A stretch of DNA of 62,212 bases. Origin: Candidatus Sulfotelmatobacter sp. Lineage in GTDB: Bacteria; Acidobacteriota; Terriglobia; Terriglobales; Acidobacteriaceae. The notes beneath the pieces are model-generated. The model did not search any database. It had not been told where the DNA came from and saw only the letters and a list, made by a program, of their open reading frames with translations. Made by a program: the position numbers and the translations under genes. The stretch spans positions 1 through 62,212 of the forward strand of contig JASHQM010000121.1 in NCBI GenBank assembly GCA_030039165.1. The letters run 5' to 3'. Of the stretch, positions 1-8,085 are shown one piece after another; positions within the stretch are counted from its first letter, which is position 1; every line of letters begins with the position of its first letter.

Positions 1-1
1 G

Positions 2-364
2 TTGAAGCAAAGGCCTCTCCCCTGTACAGCACTAGAGCTGCATGCCGCTCGTTGCGGAGTCCTTCACAACTTTACGCCCGATTCGGATTTGTCACGGAAA
101 GGACAGGCAAGGACGATCGTGTACGCATGGGGACGATCCAAAGCTGAGGATCTCGCCGAGGTAGGCAGGAGGCTTGGTCGAACGGAAGTTGTCCTACAGA
201 TCGGCGATCTGATCGAAAGTTTCCGCGCCGGGCTAGACGCCTATCTCGACGAAGTCACCCACAACTCGGAGCGGCTCAGAAGAATCGACCAACTGAAAAC
301 CTGTTGGTTTACCCCCCTGAGCCGTGACACCGTTACTCGGTTTCTGCAGCTTACTAATCCGTAG
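2..364 (+). CDS. C-terminal part of an unrecognised protein, probably cut by the window edge
   Basis: The frame is open from the first bases of the window to a TAG stop at 362-364, so the true start may lie outside and at least 120 residues are visible. The piece is soluble and mixed in charge, with no signal peptide, membrane segment or metal motif. A central stretch (HAARCGVLHNF, then DLSRKGQARTIVYAWG) looks like a conserved domain of a small uncharacterised family, but I cannot name it. It converges on vapC. Codon use is ordinary for the window. Confidence 0.5.
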   Translation: MKQRPLPCTALELHAARCGVLHNFTPDSDLSRKGQARTIVYAWGRSKAEDLAEVGRRLGRTEVVLQIGDLIESFRAGLDAYLDEVTHNSERLRRIDQLKTCWFTPLSRDTVTRFLQLTNP

Positions 365-432
365 TCGGGGCTCCAACCGCAGCGTCTTCGCCAGATTAGC
401 CTGTCTCTGAGGGCGGCGCTGGGACATTTCGG

Positions 433-825
433 TTAAACGGCTGAGAAGCACTCAACATCGGTCCTTGCGAACTCTGTCCCCTTGGCTAAGATCGGCTCGC
501 CGGAAGCTTTTGCCAGGGCATAAACAAAGCAGTCGCCGTAATTGAGCCCCGCGGGATGACGGCCCTTCCCGTACCGCCGCCAGGCAGAGCGGGCTAGTTC
601 CGCTTGTTCTGCATCCACGGCGACAATGTGAAGGGCGCGCATGGCAAACAGATCGAATTCGCGGCCCGCCCCTTCGCCCCGGCGGGCTTCGATGACCATA
701 CCGGTTTCAAGGACGGTCGCGGCTGAAATCAGGCGAGTATTCGCCGTCAGGAGTGCGGCGCGAAAACTGTCACGTTCGGGCTCCTGGAAAAAGATCGCCG
801 CTAGAGCGGAAGTATCGATCACCAT
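433..825 (-). CDS. vapC: VapC-type PIN-domain toxin ribonuclease
   Basis: A 130-residue single PIN domain. The acidic residues expected to bind Mg2+ are visible: Asp4 in VIDTSA, Glu40, Asp98 in NYGDCFVYALA, and the Glu118/Asp123 group near the C-terminus. In this family the protein is an RNase held inactive by its partner antitoxin. It lies 12 bases downstream of vapB on the same strand, the usual antitoxin-first order. A chromosomal, possibly accessory module; its RNA target cannot be read from the sequence. Confidence 0.9.
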   Translation of the reverse strand: MVIDTSALAAIFFQEPERDSFRAALLTANTRLISAATVLETGMVIEARRGEGAGREFDLFAMRALHIVAVDAEQAELARSAWRRYGKGRHPAGLNYGDCFVYALAKASGEPILAKGTEFARTDVECFSAV

Positions 826-837
826 TGCGATACCGTC

Positions 838-1092
838 TCAGCGGGGAAGGCCATCTTCGTCGTAACCAATAATTTCGTCCGGAGTGCGAGGGTCGAGGTC
901 GGGCATTTTGTCCACACGTTGCAGGATGTCATCGAGTAGCGACGCCAGTGCCTGGCTCCGACGGTTGTTTTTCAGCCGCTCTAGTCGTTCTTCCAGTGCC
1001 TTCTGAATGGCGCCTGTTATACTTTCCCCGGTCTTGGCCGAAATCTCCCGAGCCAGCTGTTCCGTCTCTATACTCTTGATACTAAGCGCCAT
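838..1092 (-). CDS. vapB: VapB-type antitoxin
   Basis: 84 residues beginning MALSIKS. A longer frame opens 15 codons upstream, but this ATG has an AGGTG element about six bases before it and the expected family N-terminus. The N-terminal part (IETEQLAREISAKTGESIT) matches the Rv0623/PSK-type ribbon-helix-helix antitoxin pattern. It is followed by a charged linker rich in Arg/Lys/Glu and an acidic tail (DEDGLPR) that would wrap the toxin. It should neutralise VapC and repress its own promoter, as VapB proteins generally do. Confidence 0.88.
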   Translation of the reverse strand: MALSIKSIETEQLAREISAKTGESITGAIQKALEERLERLKNNRRSQALASLLDDILQRVDKMPDLDPRTPDEIIGYDEDGLPR

Positions 1093-1102
1093 ATGGTCAC
1101 CT

Positions 1103-1108
1103 ATTATA
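1103..1108 (-). promoter_or_regulatory. Consensus -10 hexamer of the vapBC operon
   Basis: TATAAT on the minus strand ends ten bases before the vapB ATG, so transcription would begin only a few bases before the start codon or inside the ribosome binding site. The AT-rich stretch upstream (about 1109-1135, including GAATTC) has imperfect dyad symmetry and could be the VapBC operator. No good -35 hexamer is visible. Confidence 0.4.
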
Positions 1109-1226
1109 GCATTATTGAATTCGATATAGAATACCACAAAAACGTGAGATGAAGCCCGATTGACTCTTTTCTGCTAAGGTCAGGAGGCCATGTGGCGTTT
1201 CACCGCGTGCGTCAGCTATATTTTCT

Positions 1227-1589
1227 ATGTCTATGTTTGAGAACTTTACCGTCACTGAGCGCTGGACCAAGAAGCCGGTGCACTGCGCCTACCAGATGCT
1301 GATCGTCGCGATTTCCACCCGCCATGCCGATGCCATCGACATCAAGTTTCTGGCGGATGGCAAACCCGTGTGGGTTGCCCTGCCCCATCCGGCGTGGGTC
1401 GAATACAAGAAGCGCACGGGTAAACTCATCACCGATTCTCTTGCCGTGGAAATTGCCGGGCACTACCTAAGATCCGCGCTTGCACAAGGGGAAGGTCTGG
1501 GCCGCGAAATGTTCTCGCTGACCGTGGAAGAAACCTTGCAGCATTTGGACGCCGCGGTTGCCGAGATGCAGGCTGCGGTCCCTGCGTAA
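1227..1589 (+). CDS. Hypothetical protein, 120 residues
   Basis: A small soluble protein with no signal peptide or membrane helix; I do not recognise the family. Two in-frame ATGs (1227 and 1233) stand close together, with no Shine-Dalgarno element. A TATATT hexamer at 1217-1222 sits just before them, so the mRNA may be leaderless. The sequence has a beta-rich N-terminal half (residues about 20-60, with ALPHPAWVEYKKRTG) and a helical C-terminus. It stands alone between vapBC and the FmdB gene. Confidence 0.6.
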   Translation: MSMFENFTVTERWTKKPVHCAYQMLIVAISTRHADAIDIKFLADGKPVWVALPHPAWVEYKKRTGKLITDSLAVEIAGHYLRSALAQGEGLGREMFSLTVEETLQHLDAAVAEMQAAVPA

Positions 1590-1701
1590 TTGAGCAGCGC
1601 TTGGCTCGCTACCAAACTCACTCCATTGGCGAATTGACGGCATCGAAGCCACGCCCCTAGAATCGATATGAACTCGGGAGTTGTTGCCGTCTCACAACCT
1701 C

Positions 1702-2019
1702 ATGCCACTTTACGAATACCAGTGCGAAAAATGCGGCCACCGTTTCGAAAAAATCCAGAAATTCTCCGATAAGCCAATAAAGAAGTGCCCCGAATGCGGC
1801 GGGCCGGTCACCCAGGTAATTTCCGCGCCAGCGGTACAATTCAAGGGGTCCGGGTGGTATGTAACCGATTACGCGAACAAGTCGGCCGCACCTGCCGCTG
1901 AGAGCTCAGGCACGGACTCCAAAAAAGACGAGAAATCGAGCGCCGAGAGCACCAAGCAGAGTTCTCCGAAAGAAACTCCCCAGAAAGACGGGCAGAAGAA
2001 AACCGGCAAGCGCAAATAG
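1702..2019 (+). CDS. FmdB-family zinc-ribbon protein
   Basis: 105 residues starting MPLYEYQC, the standard start of FmdB-type regulatory zinc ribbons; an ATG seven codons upstream of it is less likely. Four cysteines form the ribbon: CEKC at about 8-11 and CPEC at about 29-32. The ribbon is followed by the usual FKGSGWY stretch and a long Ser/Lys/Glu-rich disordered tail. The family is named after a putative regulator of formamidase, but its molecular role is not established. Confidence 0.85.
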   Translation: MPLYEYQCEKCGHRFEKIQKFSDKPIKKCPECGGPVTQVISAPAVQFKGSGWYVTDYANKSAAPAAESSGTDSKKDEKSSAESTKQSSPKETPQKDGQKKTGKRK

Positions 2020-2074
2020 CTTTTGGCGTGTGCCCGGCTCCGCGCGCGCTGCAAGAAACTCGTACCAGTCTCTT

Positions 2075-4318
2075 CTACTTCAGCTCCTCCTCGAAGTGGT
2101 CTTCAATCATGTGAAACAGGTGGATGCGGGCATCAGGTCCGGAGATACTGTGAGTTTTGTTGGGATAAATCATCAGCCGGAATGGTTTACCCGATTTGAT
2201 AAGCGCTTCGATCATCTGCATGCTGTTCTGAAAGTGGACGTTATCATCGCCGGTCCCATGCACGAGAAATAACGCCCCGTGCAGCTTATCGGCGGCCTTG
2301 CTGACGTCGGACTCGTCAAAACCTGTGGGATCGTCTTTGGGCAGCCCATAGAAACGCTCCATGTAGATAGAATCGTAGTTGCGCGCATCGGTCACTGGAG
2401 CCACGGATACGCCTGCGCGAAAACGATCGGAATGGGTCAGAGCGTAAAGGGTCATCGAGCCACCATTCGACCATCCCCAGATCGCAATGCGGTCTTTGTC
2501 GAGCTGAGGATACTCCGCGAACAACTGATCGAGAGATGTCAATTGATCTTTCAACTCGATGGCGCCAAATTCGTGGCGAATCGCGGTCGAAAAGGCACGA
2601 TCGCGGCCGGGAGTGCCGCGGTTGTCACAGGAGAAGATGGCAAAGCCATCGCGGGACAGAAGCTCGTCGAAAGCGCTGGTTGGTCCTTTCATAACCGTCT
2701 GTGCCGCGGGGCCGCCGTAAATATTCACGATTACGGGTATCTTTCCTCCGGTTGAGGGATCGAGAGGAAGCAGTAGCCGGCCATAAAGCGTAGTGCCATC
2801 GTCGGCTTTGAACTCGAGAAATTTAGGTGCATGAATGCCGTATTCCGCGATTTCGTCCCGCGCCTGCCAGACCGGCGAGCAGGAACCATCCACAGCACAT
2901 AAAGTCATGCGCGTAGCAGTCGTCGGTCCGCTGAAGCTCAAGAGATAATGCTTGCCGTCATCGGAAAAGAGGCCGCGAGAAAGCCCTTCTTCTGTCGTGA
3001 GCTGCTTCAACTCAGTTCCATCGAGCTTGATCGAAAAAATCTGCCGCTGACGAGGGTCGTCTTTGTCGGAGGAGAAGAATATGGTCCCGCTCGAATCGTC
3101 GAGTCCCGCGATTCCGAGCACTTCATAGTCACCTTTGGTGATCTGGTGATCGAGTTTGGCTTCAGCGGCCAGCGGATTTTGCGGGTCAAAGCTGTAGAGA
3201 TACAAATGCGTATGCCCGTCGCGCCAACTGGACCAGGTGAAGCGGTCTCCGGACTTCAAGATCTTGAAATCGTCATTCACGTTTACCCAGGCGCCGGGAG
3301 CAGTTTCGGCCAGGACTTTCTTCGATTTACCCGTTTTGGCGTCCACGAAGTACAAATCCATTTCGTCCTGATTGCGGTTGAGAACTTCCGCCCAGATAAT
3401 GCCTTCACGCACCCACCCAAAGCGCGGGATGTACGTATCTTGGTCGCCGGTCAGTGAGATCCAGCGGAGTTTGCCATGTTCGATGTCCACTACGCCCAGC
3501 TTTACGACCGGATTAGGATCGCCAACTTTGGGATACTTTTCGTTGTCGATCGTCGGCTGTGTCGGAATCAGATTGACTAGTGGATAGGTGGGAACCCTGG
3601 TCTCATCCATGTGCAGGAAGACGATCTCTTTGCTGTCGGGCGCCCAGAAATAATTGTTGCGTACATCCAATTCTTCGGCATAGACCCAGTCGATCTCGCC
3701 GTTTAGGAGATTATCGTTGCCATCTTTGGTCAGCTGTCTTTCGCTTTTGCCGTTCACCGGCCGCACGTAGAGATTGTGCTTGCGGACATAGGAGACATGG
3801 TTGCCATCGGGAGAGAATTTCGGGTCGCTGCTGGGGTCGGAAGCGGAAGTGAACTGCACGGCCGTGTTGCTGGCGAGATCGAATAGCCAGAGTTGGCCAT
3901 TGGAATCGAAGATCAGATGCTTCGAATCGGGCGCCCATAGGTATGCAGCTACGTGGTAACGTGTGAGGCGCTCTTTTTCGCGCTCGTCCTTGATTTTGGT
4001 GTAATCGGGTGCGAGAGAGGCGAGCTTGGCGGCGTTCACTAGTACCTTCTTCTCACCAGTGGCCGCGTCAACGTACCACAGTTCGCCGTGTTCGCCTTCA
4101 TTGTCCCGCTGGACGAAGGATAACTTGGTTCCGTCGGGACTCCATTCCATGGTCTCGGGACCGCGGCCGGTCAGCCCCCCCGGGGCATACATGGCTTCAA
4201 TGGTGAGCGGCTTTAAGGGCGAAGAAGACTGCGCAGCCGCGTGTTTGCACGGTAGAAAAGTCAATGCGAAAAAGAAAAGTGCCAAAGAAATGACGAAGGG
4301 CAAGAAGGATTTTTTCAC
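2075..4318 (-). CDS. Secreted dipeptidyl peptidase IV-like serine peptidase (S9B)
   Basis: 747 residues from a GTG start at 4318, which has AGAGG six bases upstream and gives a clean signal peptide (MKKSFLPFVISLALFFF). An in-frame TTG at 4333 has no such element. An N-terminal eight-bladed propeller (DPPIV_N, about 40-480) carries the paired glutamates Glu215-Glu216 that grip the substrate amino terminus in DPP-IV. The C-terminal alpha/beta hydrolase has the triad Ser627 (GWSNGG), Asp701 (HGTGDDNVHFQ) and His733. It is expected to release X-Pro dipeptides in the periplasm. It is transcribed divergently from the miaA group. Confidence 0.93.
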   Translation of the reverse strand: MKKSFLPFVISLALFFFALTFLPCKHAAAQSSSPLKPLTIEAMYAPGGLTGRGPETMEWSPDGTKLSFVQRDNEGEHGELWYVDAATGEKKVLVNAAKLASLAPDYTKIKDEREKERLTRYHVAAYLWAPDSKHLIFDSNGQLWLFDLASNTAVQFTSASDPSSDPKFSPDGNHVSYVRKHNLYVRPVNGKSERQLTKDGNDNLLNGEIDWVYAEELDVRNNYFWAPDSKEIVFLHMDETRVPTYPLVNLIPTQPTIDNEKYPKVGDPNPVVKLGVVDIEHGKLRWISLTGDQDTYIPRFGWVREGIIWAEVLNRNQDEMDLYFVDAKTGKSKKVLAETAPGAWVNVNDDFKILKSGDRFTWSSWRDGHTHLYLYSFDPQNPLAAEAKLDHQITKGDYEVLGIAGLDDSSGTIFFSSDKDDPRQRQIFSIKLDGTELKQLTTEEGLSRGLFSDDGKHYLLSFSGPTTATRMTLCAVDGSCSPVWQARDEIAEYGIHAPKFLEFKADDGTTLYGRLLLPLDPSTGGKIPVIVNIYGGPAAQTVMKGPTSAFDELLSRDGFAIFSCDNRGTPGRDRAFSTAIRHEFGAIELKDQLTSLDQLFAEYPQLDKDRIAIWGWSNGGSMTLYALTHSDRFRAGVSVAPVTDARNYDSIYMERFYGLPKDDPTGFDESDVSKAADKLHGALFLVHGTGDDNVHFQNSMQMIEALIKSGKPFRLMIYPNKTHSISGPDARIHLFHMIEDHFEEELK

Positions 4319-4424
4319 TGGGAGCCTCTGCAATGGAATGACTACTTCGCCTCAGGCGCGAACGAAAGAGTTTACACCAGGCGGCGAGCTATCGGGCTTT
4401 TCATTAGAAACTTCGCGGCCCACG

Positions 4425-4460
4425 GTACTGATCGATCGGTACACTGCCGCAGTATGTACC
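4425..4460. repeat. Overlapping palindromes with three GTAC sites, possible operator
   Basis: GTACT-GATCGATC-GGTAC at 4425-4442 is an 18-bp palindrome with one mismatched pair. Its right arm is reused in a second inverted repeat, GGTACA..CTG-CCG-CAG..TGTACC (4438-4460). The element lies between the divergent DPP-IV gene and the miaA group, a natural place for a regulator to bind. No factor can be assigned. Confidence 0.4.
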
Positions 4461-4481
4461 CTCCACGTTCTCGCCGGGGGA

Positions 4482-4487
4482 TACAAT
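4482..4487 (+). promoter_or_regulatory. -10 hexamer for the small ORF and miaA
   Basis: TACAAT ends exactly six bases before the GTG at 4494, so transcription would start at or next to the start codon and the mRNA would be leaderless. No convincing -35 hexamer is seen; the short GC-rich run before it is not a typical activator site. Confidence 0.4.
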
Positions 4488-4493
4488 AGCACC

Positions 4494-4646
4494 GTGGATT
4501 CTCGGCTCCATAAAGAAACTGCCGGCAGGCGCCGACGACATGCTGTCTATGCCACGGAAACCTCCGGCCTGTTACTGATCGCTTTTCTGCTATTGCTCCT
4601 GATTCTCATTCGCTACTGGCACAGCATCTACTGGAGTTGGCGCTGA
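4494..4646 (+). CDS. Small single-pass membrane protein upstream of miaA
   Basis: A 50-residue ORF with a basic head (RRRRH at about 12-16), one strongly hydrophobic helix (about 25-39, LLLIAFLLLLLILIR) and an aromatic C-terminus (YWHSIYWSWR). Its GTG start is preceded at six bases by a TACAAT hexamer, and its TGA stop overlaps the beginning of miaA, which suggests translational coupling. I do not recognise the family. Its hydrophobic design and position argue that it is a gene and not a chance frame. Confidence 0.5.
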   Translation: MDSRLHKETAGRRRRHAVYATETSGLLLIAFLLLLLILIRYWHSIYWSWR

Positions 4647-5605
4647 CGGTAGCGTCCCAGCGGCTTCTAGTCGTCCTGCTCGGTCCGACCGCAAGCGGCA
4701 AGACTGCGCTTTCTCTGCTGCTTGCCGAACGCCTACAGGGAGAAATCGTCAACTGCGATTCGGTGGCGCTGTACCGGGAGTTTAACGCCGGGACGGCCAA
4801 GCCCTCAGCAGCCGAGCGATCGCGCATTCCGCATCATCTGTTCGATTGCGCCGCTCCTTCGGACCACGTCACGGCCGGGGAATATGCCCGGCTGGCGCGG
4901 CCAGTGCTGGCGGACATCGAAGCCCGGAATCATTTGCCGATTGTGGTGGGTGGGACCGGCCTTTATCTTCGCGCCTTGCTCGATGGACTTTTTCCCGGGC
5001 CACAGCGATCAGAGGAACTGCGCGAGCGGCTTCGTCAGAAGGCAAAGACGCGTAGATCGGACTATTTATGGCGCATCCTGTGCCGCCTGGACCGCGCGGC
5101 TGCAGAAAAGATTCACGCCAATGACACGCCCAAGCTGATCCGCGCCATCGAGGTGTGCCTGGAGTCTCGGCAGAAGATGACCGCATTGTGGCGGCAACAT
5201 GGCCGTGACCCGCTAGTCGGCTTTCGTATCTTGCGCATTGGGCTTGATCCCGACCGAAAAGCGCTGTACGAGCTAATCAACTGCCGCGCACAGGCGATGT
5301 TTGAGGGCGGCTTGGTGGAAGAAACCGCGCGTCTTCGAGAAAAGTACGGGGAATCCGCCTCACCGCTCGCTTCTCTCGGATACAGACAGGCAATGCAATT
5401 TCTTCGTGGAGAAATCACCCGCGAACAAGCGCTGCAGGCTGTACAGCAAGCCCATCGCAATTACGCCAAGCGGCAGATGACGTGGTTCCGGCGAGAGCCG
5501 GACGTGCATTGGTTGAAAGGATTCGGCGATAACCCTGAGATTCAGGAGAGAGCCATCGATTGCGTGCAGGCCTACTGGCAGACGAGGCACGAGCATGAAT
5601 GGTGA
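4637..5605 (+). CDS. miaA: tRNA dimethylallyltransferase
   Basis: 322 residues if started at TTG 4637. The enzyme adds a dimethylallyl group to A37 of tRNAs reading UNN codons. The P-loop GPTASGKT lies at 16-23, and the family motifs GGTGLY and the C-terminal KRQMTWFRR are present. The start is uncertain: GGAG at 4633-4636 abuts TTG 4637 but lies six bases before a CTG at 4643 that overlaps the upstream TGA. The gene is coupled to the small membrane ORF before it, and its end overlaps the GH3 gene by 11 bases. Confidence 0.95.
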   Translation: MALTVASQRLLVVLLGPTASGKTALSLLLAERLQGEIVNCDSVALYREFNAGTAKPSAAERSRIPHHLFDCAAPSDHVTAGEYARLARPVLADIEARNHLPIVVGGTGLYLRALLDGLFPGPQRSEELRERLRQKAKTRRSDYLWRILCRLDRAAAEKIHANDTPKLIRAIEVCLESRQKMTALWRQHGRDPLVGFRILRIGLDPDRKALYELINCRAQAMFEGGLVEETARLREKYGESASPLASLGYRQAMQFLRGEITREQALQAVQQAHRNYAKRQMTWFRREPDVHWLKGFGDNPEIQERAIDCVQAYWQTRHEHEW

Positions 5606-7502
5606 AAGACTGCGCATTTGTTCTGATATTGTTCTTCCCATGCTGCGTACAAAGGCTTTTCTCCTGCTTCTGGTTGTTTCCGTGCCTGCATTTGCCAAGG
5701 ACAAATACCAGCACCCCGGCCCTGTTCTTCTCGATCACAAGGGAGAAAAATGGGCTGAGAAGACTCTACGGAAGCTGACGCTTGAAGAAAAAGTCGGGCA
5801 GGTCTTCATGATCTGGTGCCGCGCCGGCTTTCTCAATCTGCAAAGCCCTGAATATCTGCAATTGCGCGACGCGATGCAGAAATATCACGTCGGCTCGTTC
5901 GCCATGACGGTGCACGTCGACGGGTCCTACCTTCAGCGCAGCGAACCGTACGAGGCCGCTGAACTGCTGAACCGTCTGCAAAACGATTCGAAACTGCCAT
6001 TGTTGTTTGCTGCCGACTTTGAGCGCGGCGTCTCCATGCGGCTGATGGGAACTACCGTTTTCCCCCATGCCATGGCCTTTGGCGCAGATGGCAAACTCGA
6101 AGACGCTGAAGCTTTTGGCCGCATCACGGCTGAAGAGTCGCGCGCGATCGGGGTTCACTGGAATTTTTTCCCCGATGCCGATGTGAACTCGAATCCGGCG
6201 AATCCCATTATCAACACTCGCTCTTTTGGCGAAGACCCGAAGCAGGTTGGAGATTTGGTCGCTGCTTATATCAAAGGCGCGCATGAGGGGGGAATGCTGG
6301 CCACGGTTAAACACTTCCCTGGCCACGGTGATACGTCTACCGATTCGCACCTTGGCGTCGCCAGTGTGAACGTGGACAAGGCGCACCTCGATTCCATCGA
6401 GCTTCCGCCGTTTCGCGAGGCAATCGCCGCCGGCGTCGACGCCGTGATGGTCGCGCATGTAACGGTTCCCGCGCTTGACCCCGACCCTGATCACGTGGCC
6501 ACGATTTCCCCCCCCATCGTCTCAGACCTGCTGAAGAAACAACTTGAGTTCAAGGGAATTGTTGTTACCGACGCGCTCGACATGGCCGGCCTCACGCGTC
6601 TGTTCCCTAACAATATCGGGCGGGCAGCGGTCGAGGCATTCAAGGCGGGCAACGACTTGTTACTCATCCCTGCTGATTTCCCTGCCTCGTACAATGCCAT
6701 GATTCAGGCTGTGCGATCGGGAGAGATCTCCCAGCAGCGACTCGATCAATCGGTTCTCAAGATATTGAAAACTAAGGCGTCTTTGGGCTTGCAGAAGGCC
6801 CGGATGGTGGACGTGAATCAACTCCCAGCCACAGTCGGGAAGCCGGCCGACCTGGCCTTTGGCCAGCAGGTGGCCGATTCCGCCGTCACCCTGGTGCGTG
6901 ACAACGGCAAGGTTTTACCGCTCAAATCCAGAGGAACTACGAAGTCCGCTCTTCCGTATACCACACCAGTGGAGATTCGCAACCAGGTCGTGGCGGTGGT
7001 GTTCTCTGATGACGTCCGTACCGAGTCTGGCCGCGCGTTTTCGCGTGAACTTCATCTCCGGGTTCCGGATGCGCACGTGATGTATGTTGACCCGAATATG
7101 GCCGCAGGGATGAGCGACCAGGTGATGAAAGCGGTCAGCGAGGCAAAGATCGTGATCGCCGCAGTGTACGTTGTTCCTACGGCCGGGAAAATCGGAAACA
7201 CGGTCGCTATGCCAGACGCGACCGCCGCGCTACTGCAACAGGCATTGGATGGCGCCGCGGGCAAGACTGTGGTCGTAGCTATGGGCAACCCGTATCTTGC
7301 CGCTGGCTTTCCAAGCATTGAGAATTATATGTGTACCTTCTCGAACACATCGGTGTCGGAAATCGCGGCGGTGAAGGCGCTGTTCGGGGAAATAGCAATT
7401 CACGGCCATCTTCCCGTGAGCATTCCCGGCATTGCTCAGCACGGTGCGGGCATCGAGCGTCCAGTACACGTCGCCGGGGGAGGGTCTCAACATGCGGAAT
7501 AG
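5595..7502 (+). CDS. Glycoside hydrolase family 3 beta-N-acetylhexosaminidase (NagZ-like, two-domain)
   Basis: 635 residues from an ATG with GAGG seven bases upstream. An internal ATG at 5640 would give a more compact signal peptide (MLRTKAFLLLLVVSVPAFA). The TIM barrel has the NagZ signature KHFPGHGDTSTDSH with the Asp250/His252 acid-base pair, and nucleophile Asp326 in VVTDALDM. The length matches exported two-domain NagZ of the Bacillus type, not the 340-residue cytoplasmic form. It probably releases N-acetylglucosamine from muropeptides or chitin-like substrates. Confidence 0.88.
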   Translation: MNGERLRICSDIVLPMLRTKAFLLLLVVSVPAFAKDKYQHPGPVLLDHKGEKWAEKTLRKLTLEEKVGQVFMIWCRAGFLNLQSPEYLQLRDAMQKYHVGSFAMTVHVDGSYLQRSEPYEAAELLNRLQNDSKLPLLFAADFERGVSMRLMGTTVFPHAMAFGADGKLEDAEAFGRITAEESRAIGVHWNFFPDADVNSNPANPIINTRSFGEDPKQVGDLVAAYIKGAHEGGMLATVKHFPGHGDTSTDSHLGVASVNVDKAHLDSIELPPFREAIAAGVDAVMVAHVTVPALDPDPDHVATISPPIVSDLLKKQLEFKGIVVTDALDMAGLTRLFPNNIGRAAVEAFKAGNDLLLIPADFPASYNAMIQAVRSGEISQQRLDQSVLKILKTKASLGLQKARMVDVNQLPATVGKPADLAFGQQVADSAVTLVRDNGKVLPLKSRGTTKSALPYTTPVEIRNQVVAVVFSDDVRTESGRAFSRELHLRVPDAHVMYVDPNMAAGMSDQVMKAVSEAKIVIAAVYVVPTAGKIGNTVAMPDATAALLQQALDGAAGKTVVVAMGNPYLAAGFPSIENYMCTFSNTSVSEIAAVKALFGEIAIHGHLPVSIPGIAQHGAGIERPVHVAGGGSQHAE

Positions 7503-8061
7503 ATTTGGTCTAGCTTTCGTGTGCGGGATAGTTGTAGTGCTCGGCGGATGCAGCATCAATGTGAAGAAAGAGCCGAACGGTGCCGAGAAGCAGGTCGACA
7601 TCAATACGCTGGCCGGCGGAATTCACCTAAGTAATCAGGCCGAAGCCTCCGATGTTGGAATTGCGGTCTATCCCGGAGCGCGGTTGAAAGACAAAGATTC
7701 CGACGGCAGCAGCAAGAGCGCCAATGTGAATCTTTCCGGTTTCGGTTTTGGGTTGAAAGTCGTGGCTCTGGAATACTCGTCGGATGATTCGCCGGACAAG
7801 GTCCTTGCCTTCTACCGCAACGAATTGAAGAAGTACGGCAACATACTCGAATGCCGCACGGCCGATCTGAACCTGAACATGAATATGAATGGCAAGAGCG
7901 GTTCGCGCGAGCTGACCTGCGAGGGTTCCACGGGAAGAAACGTCGAACTGAAGGCCGGATACAGCGATAACCAGCATATTGTCGCGGTGAAACCTGACGG
8001 CAAGGGATCGAGCTTTTCGCTGGTCTACGTGCGTACCCATGGCAAGGACGCAGATATTTAG
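7492..8061 (+). CDS. Small lipoprotein, first of a tandem paralogous pair
   Basis: 189 residues. The N-terminus MRNRFGLAFVCGIVVVLGGC is a lipoprotein signal with a lipobox cysteine at 20. A GGGGGAGGG element lies about eight bases before the ATG, and the gene overlaps the end of the GH3 gene. The body contains SDDSPDKVLAFYRNELKKYG and an LTCEG segment, both repeated in the next gene, and ends VYVRTHGKDADI. I do not recognise a named domain. It is likely anchored to a membrane and co-transcribed with its paralogue. Confidence 0.8.
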   Translation: MRNRFGLAFVCGIVVVLGGCSINVKKEPNGAEKQVDINTLAGGIHLSNQAEASDVGIAVYPGARLKDKDSDGSSKSANVNLSGFGFGLKVVALEYSSDDSPDKVLAFYRNELKKYGNILECRTADLNLNMNMNGKSGSRELTCEGSTGRNVELKAGYSDNQHIVAVKPDGKGSSFSLVYVRTHGKDADI

Positions 8062-8085
8062 GCAGTACTGGAAGGGGAGGAGTTC

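Noticed and set aside
4026..4493. Upstream part of a plus-strand frame reaching the small membrane ORF
   Set aside because: It is antisense to the DPP-IV gene and then crosses the divergent promoter region; only the part from GTG 4494 looks like protein.
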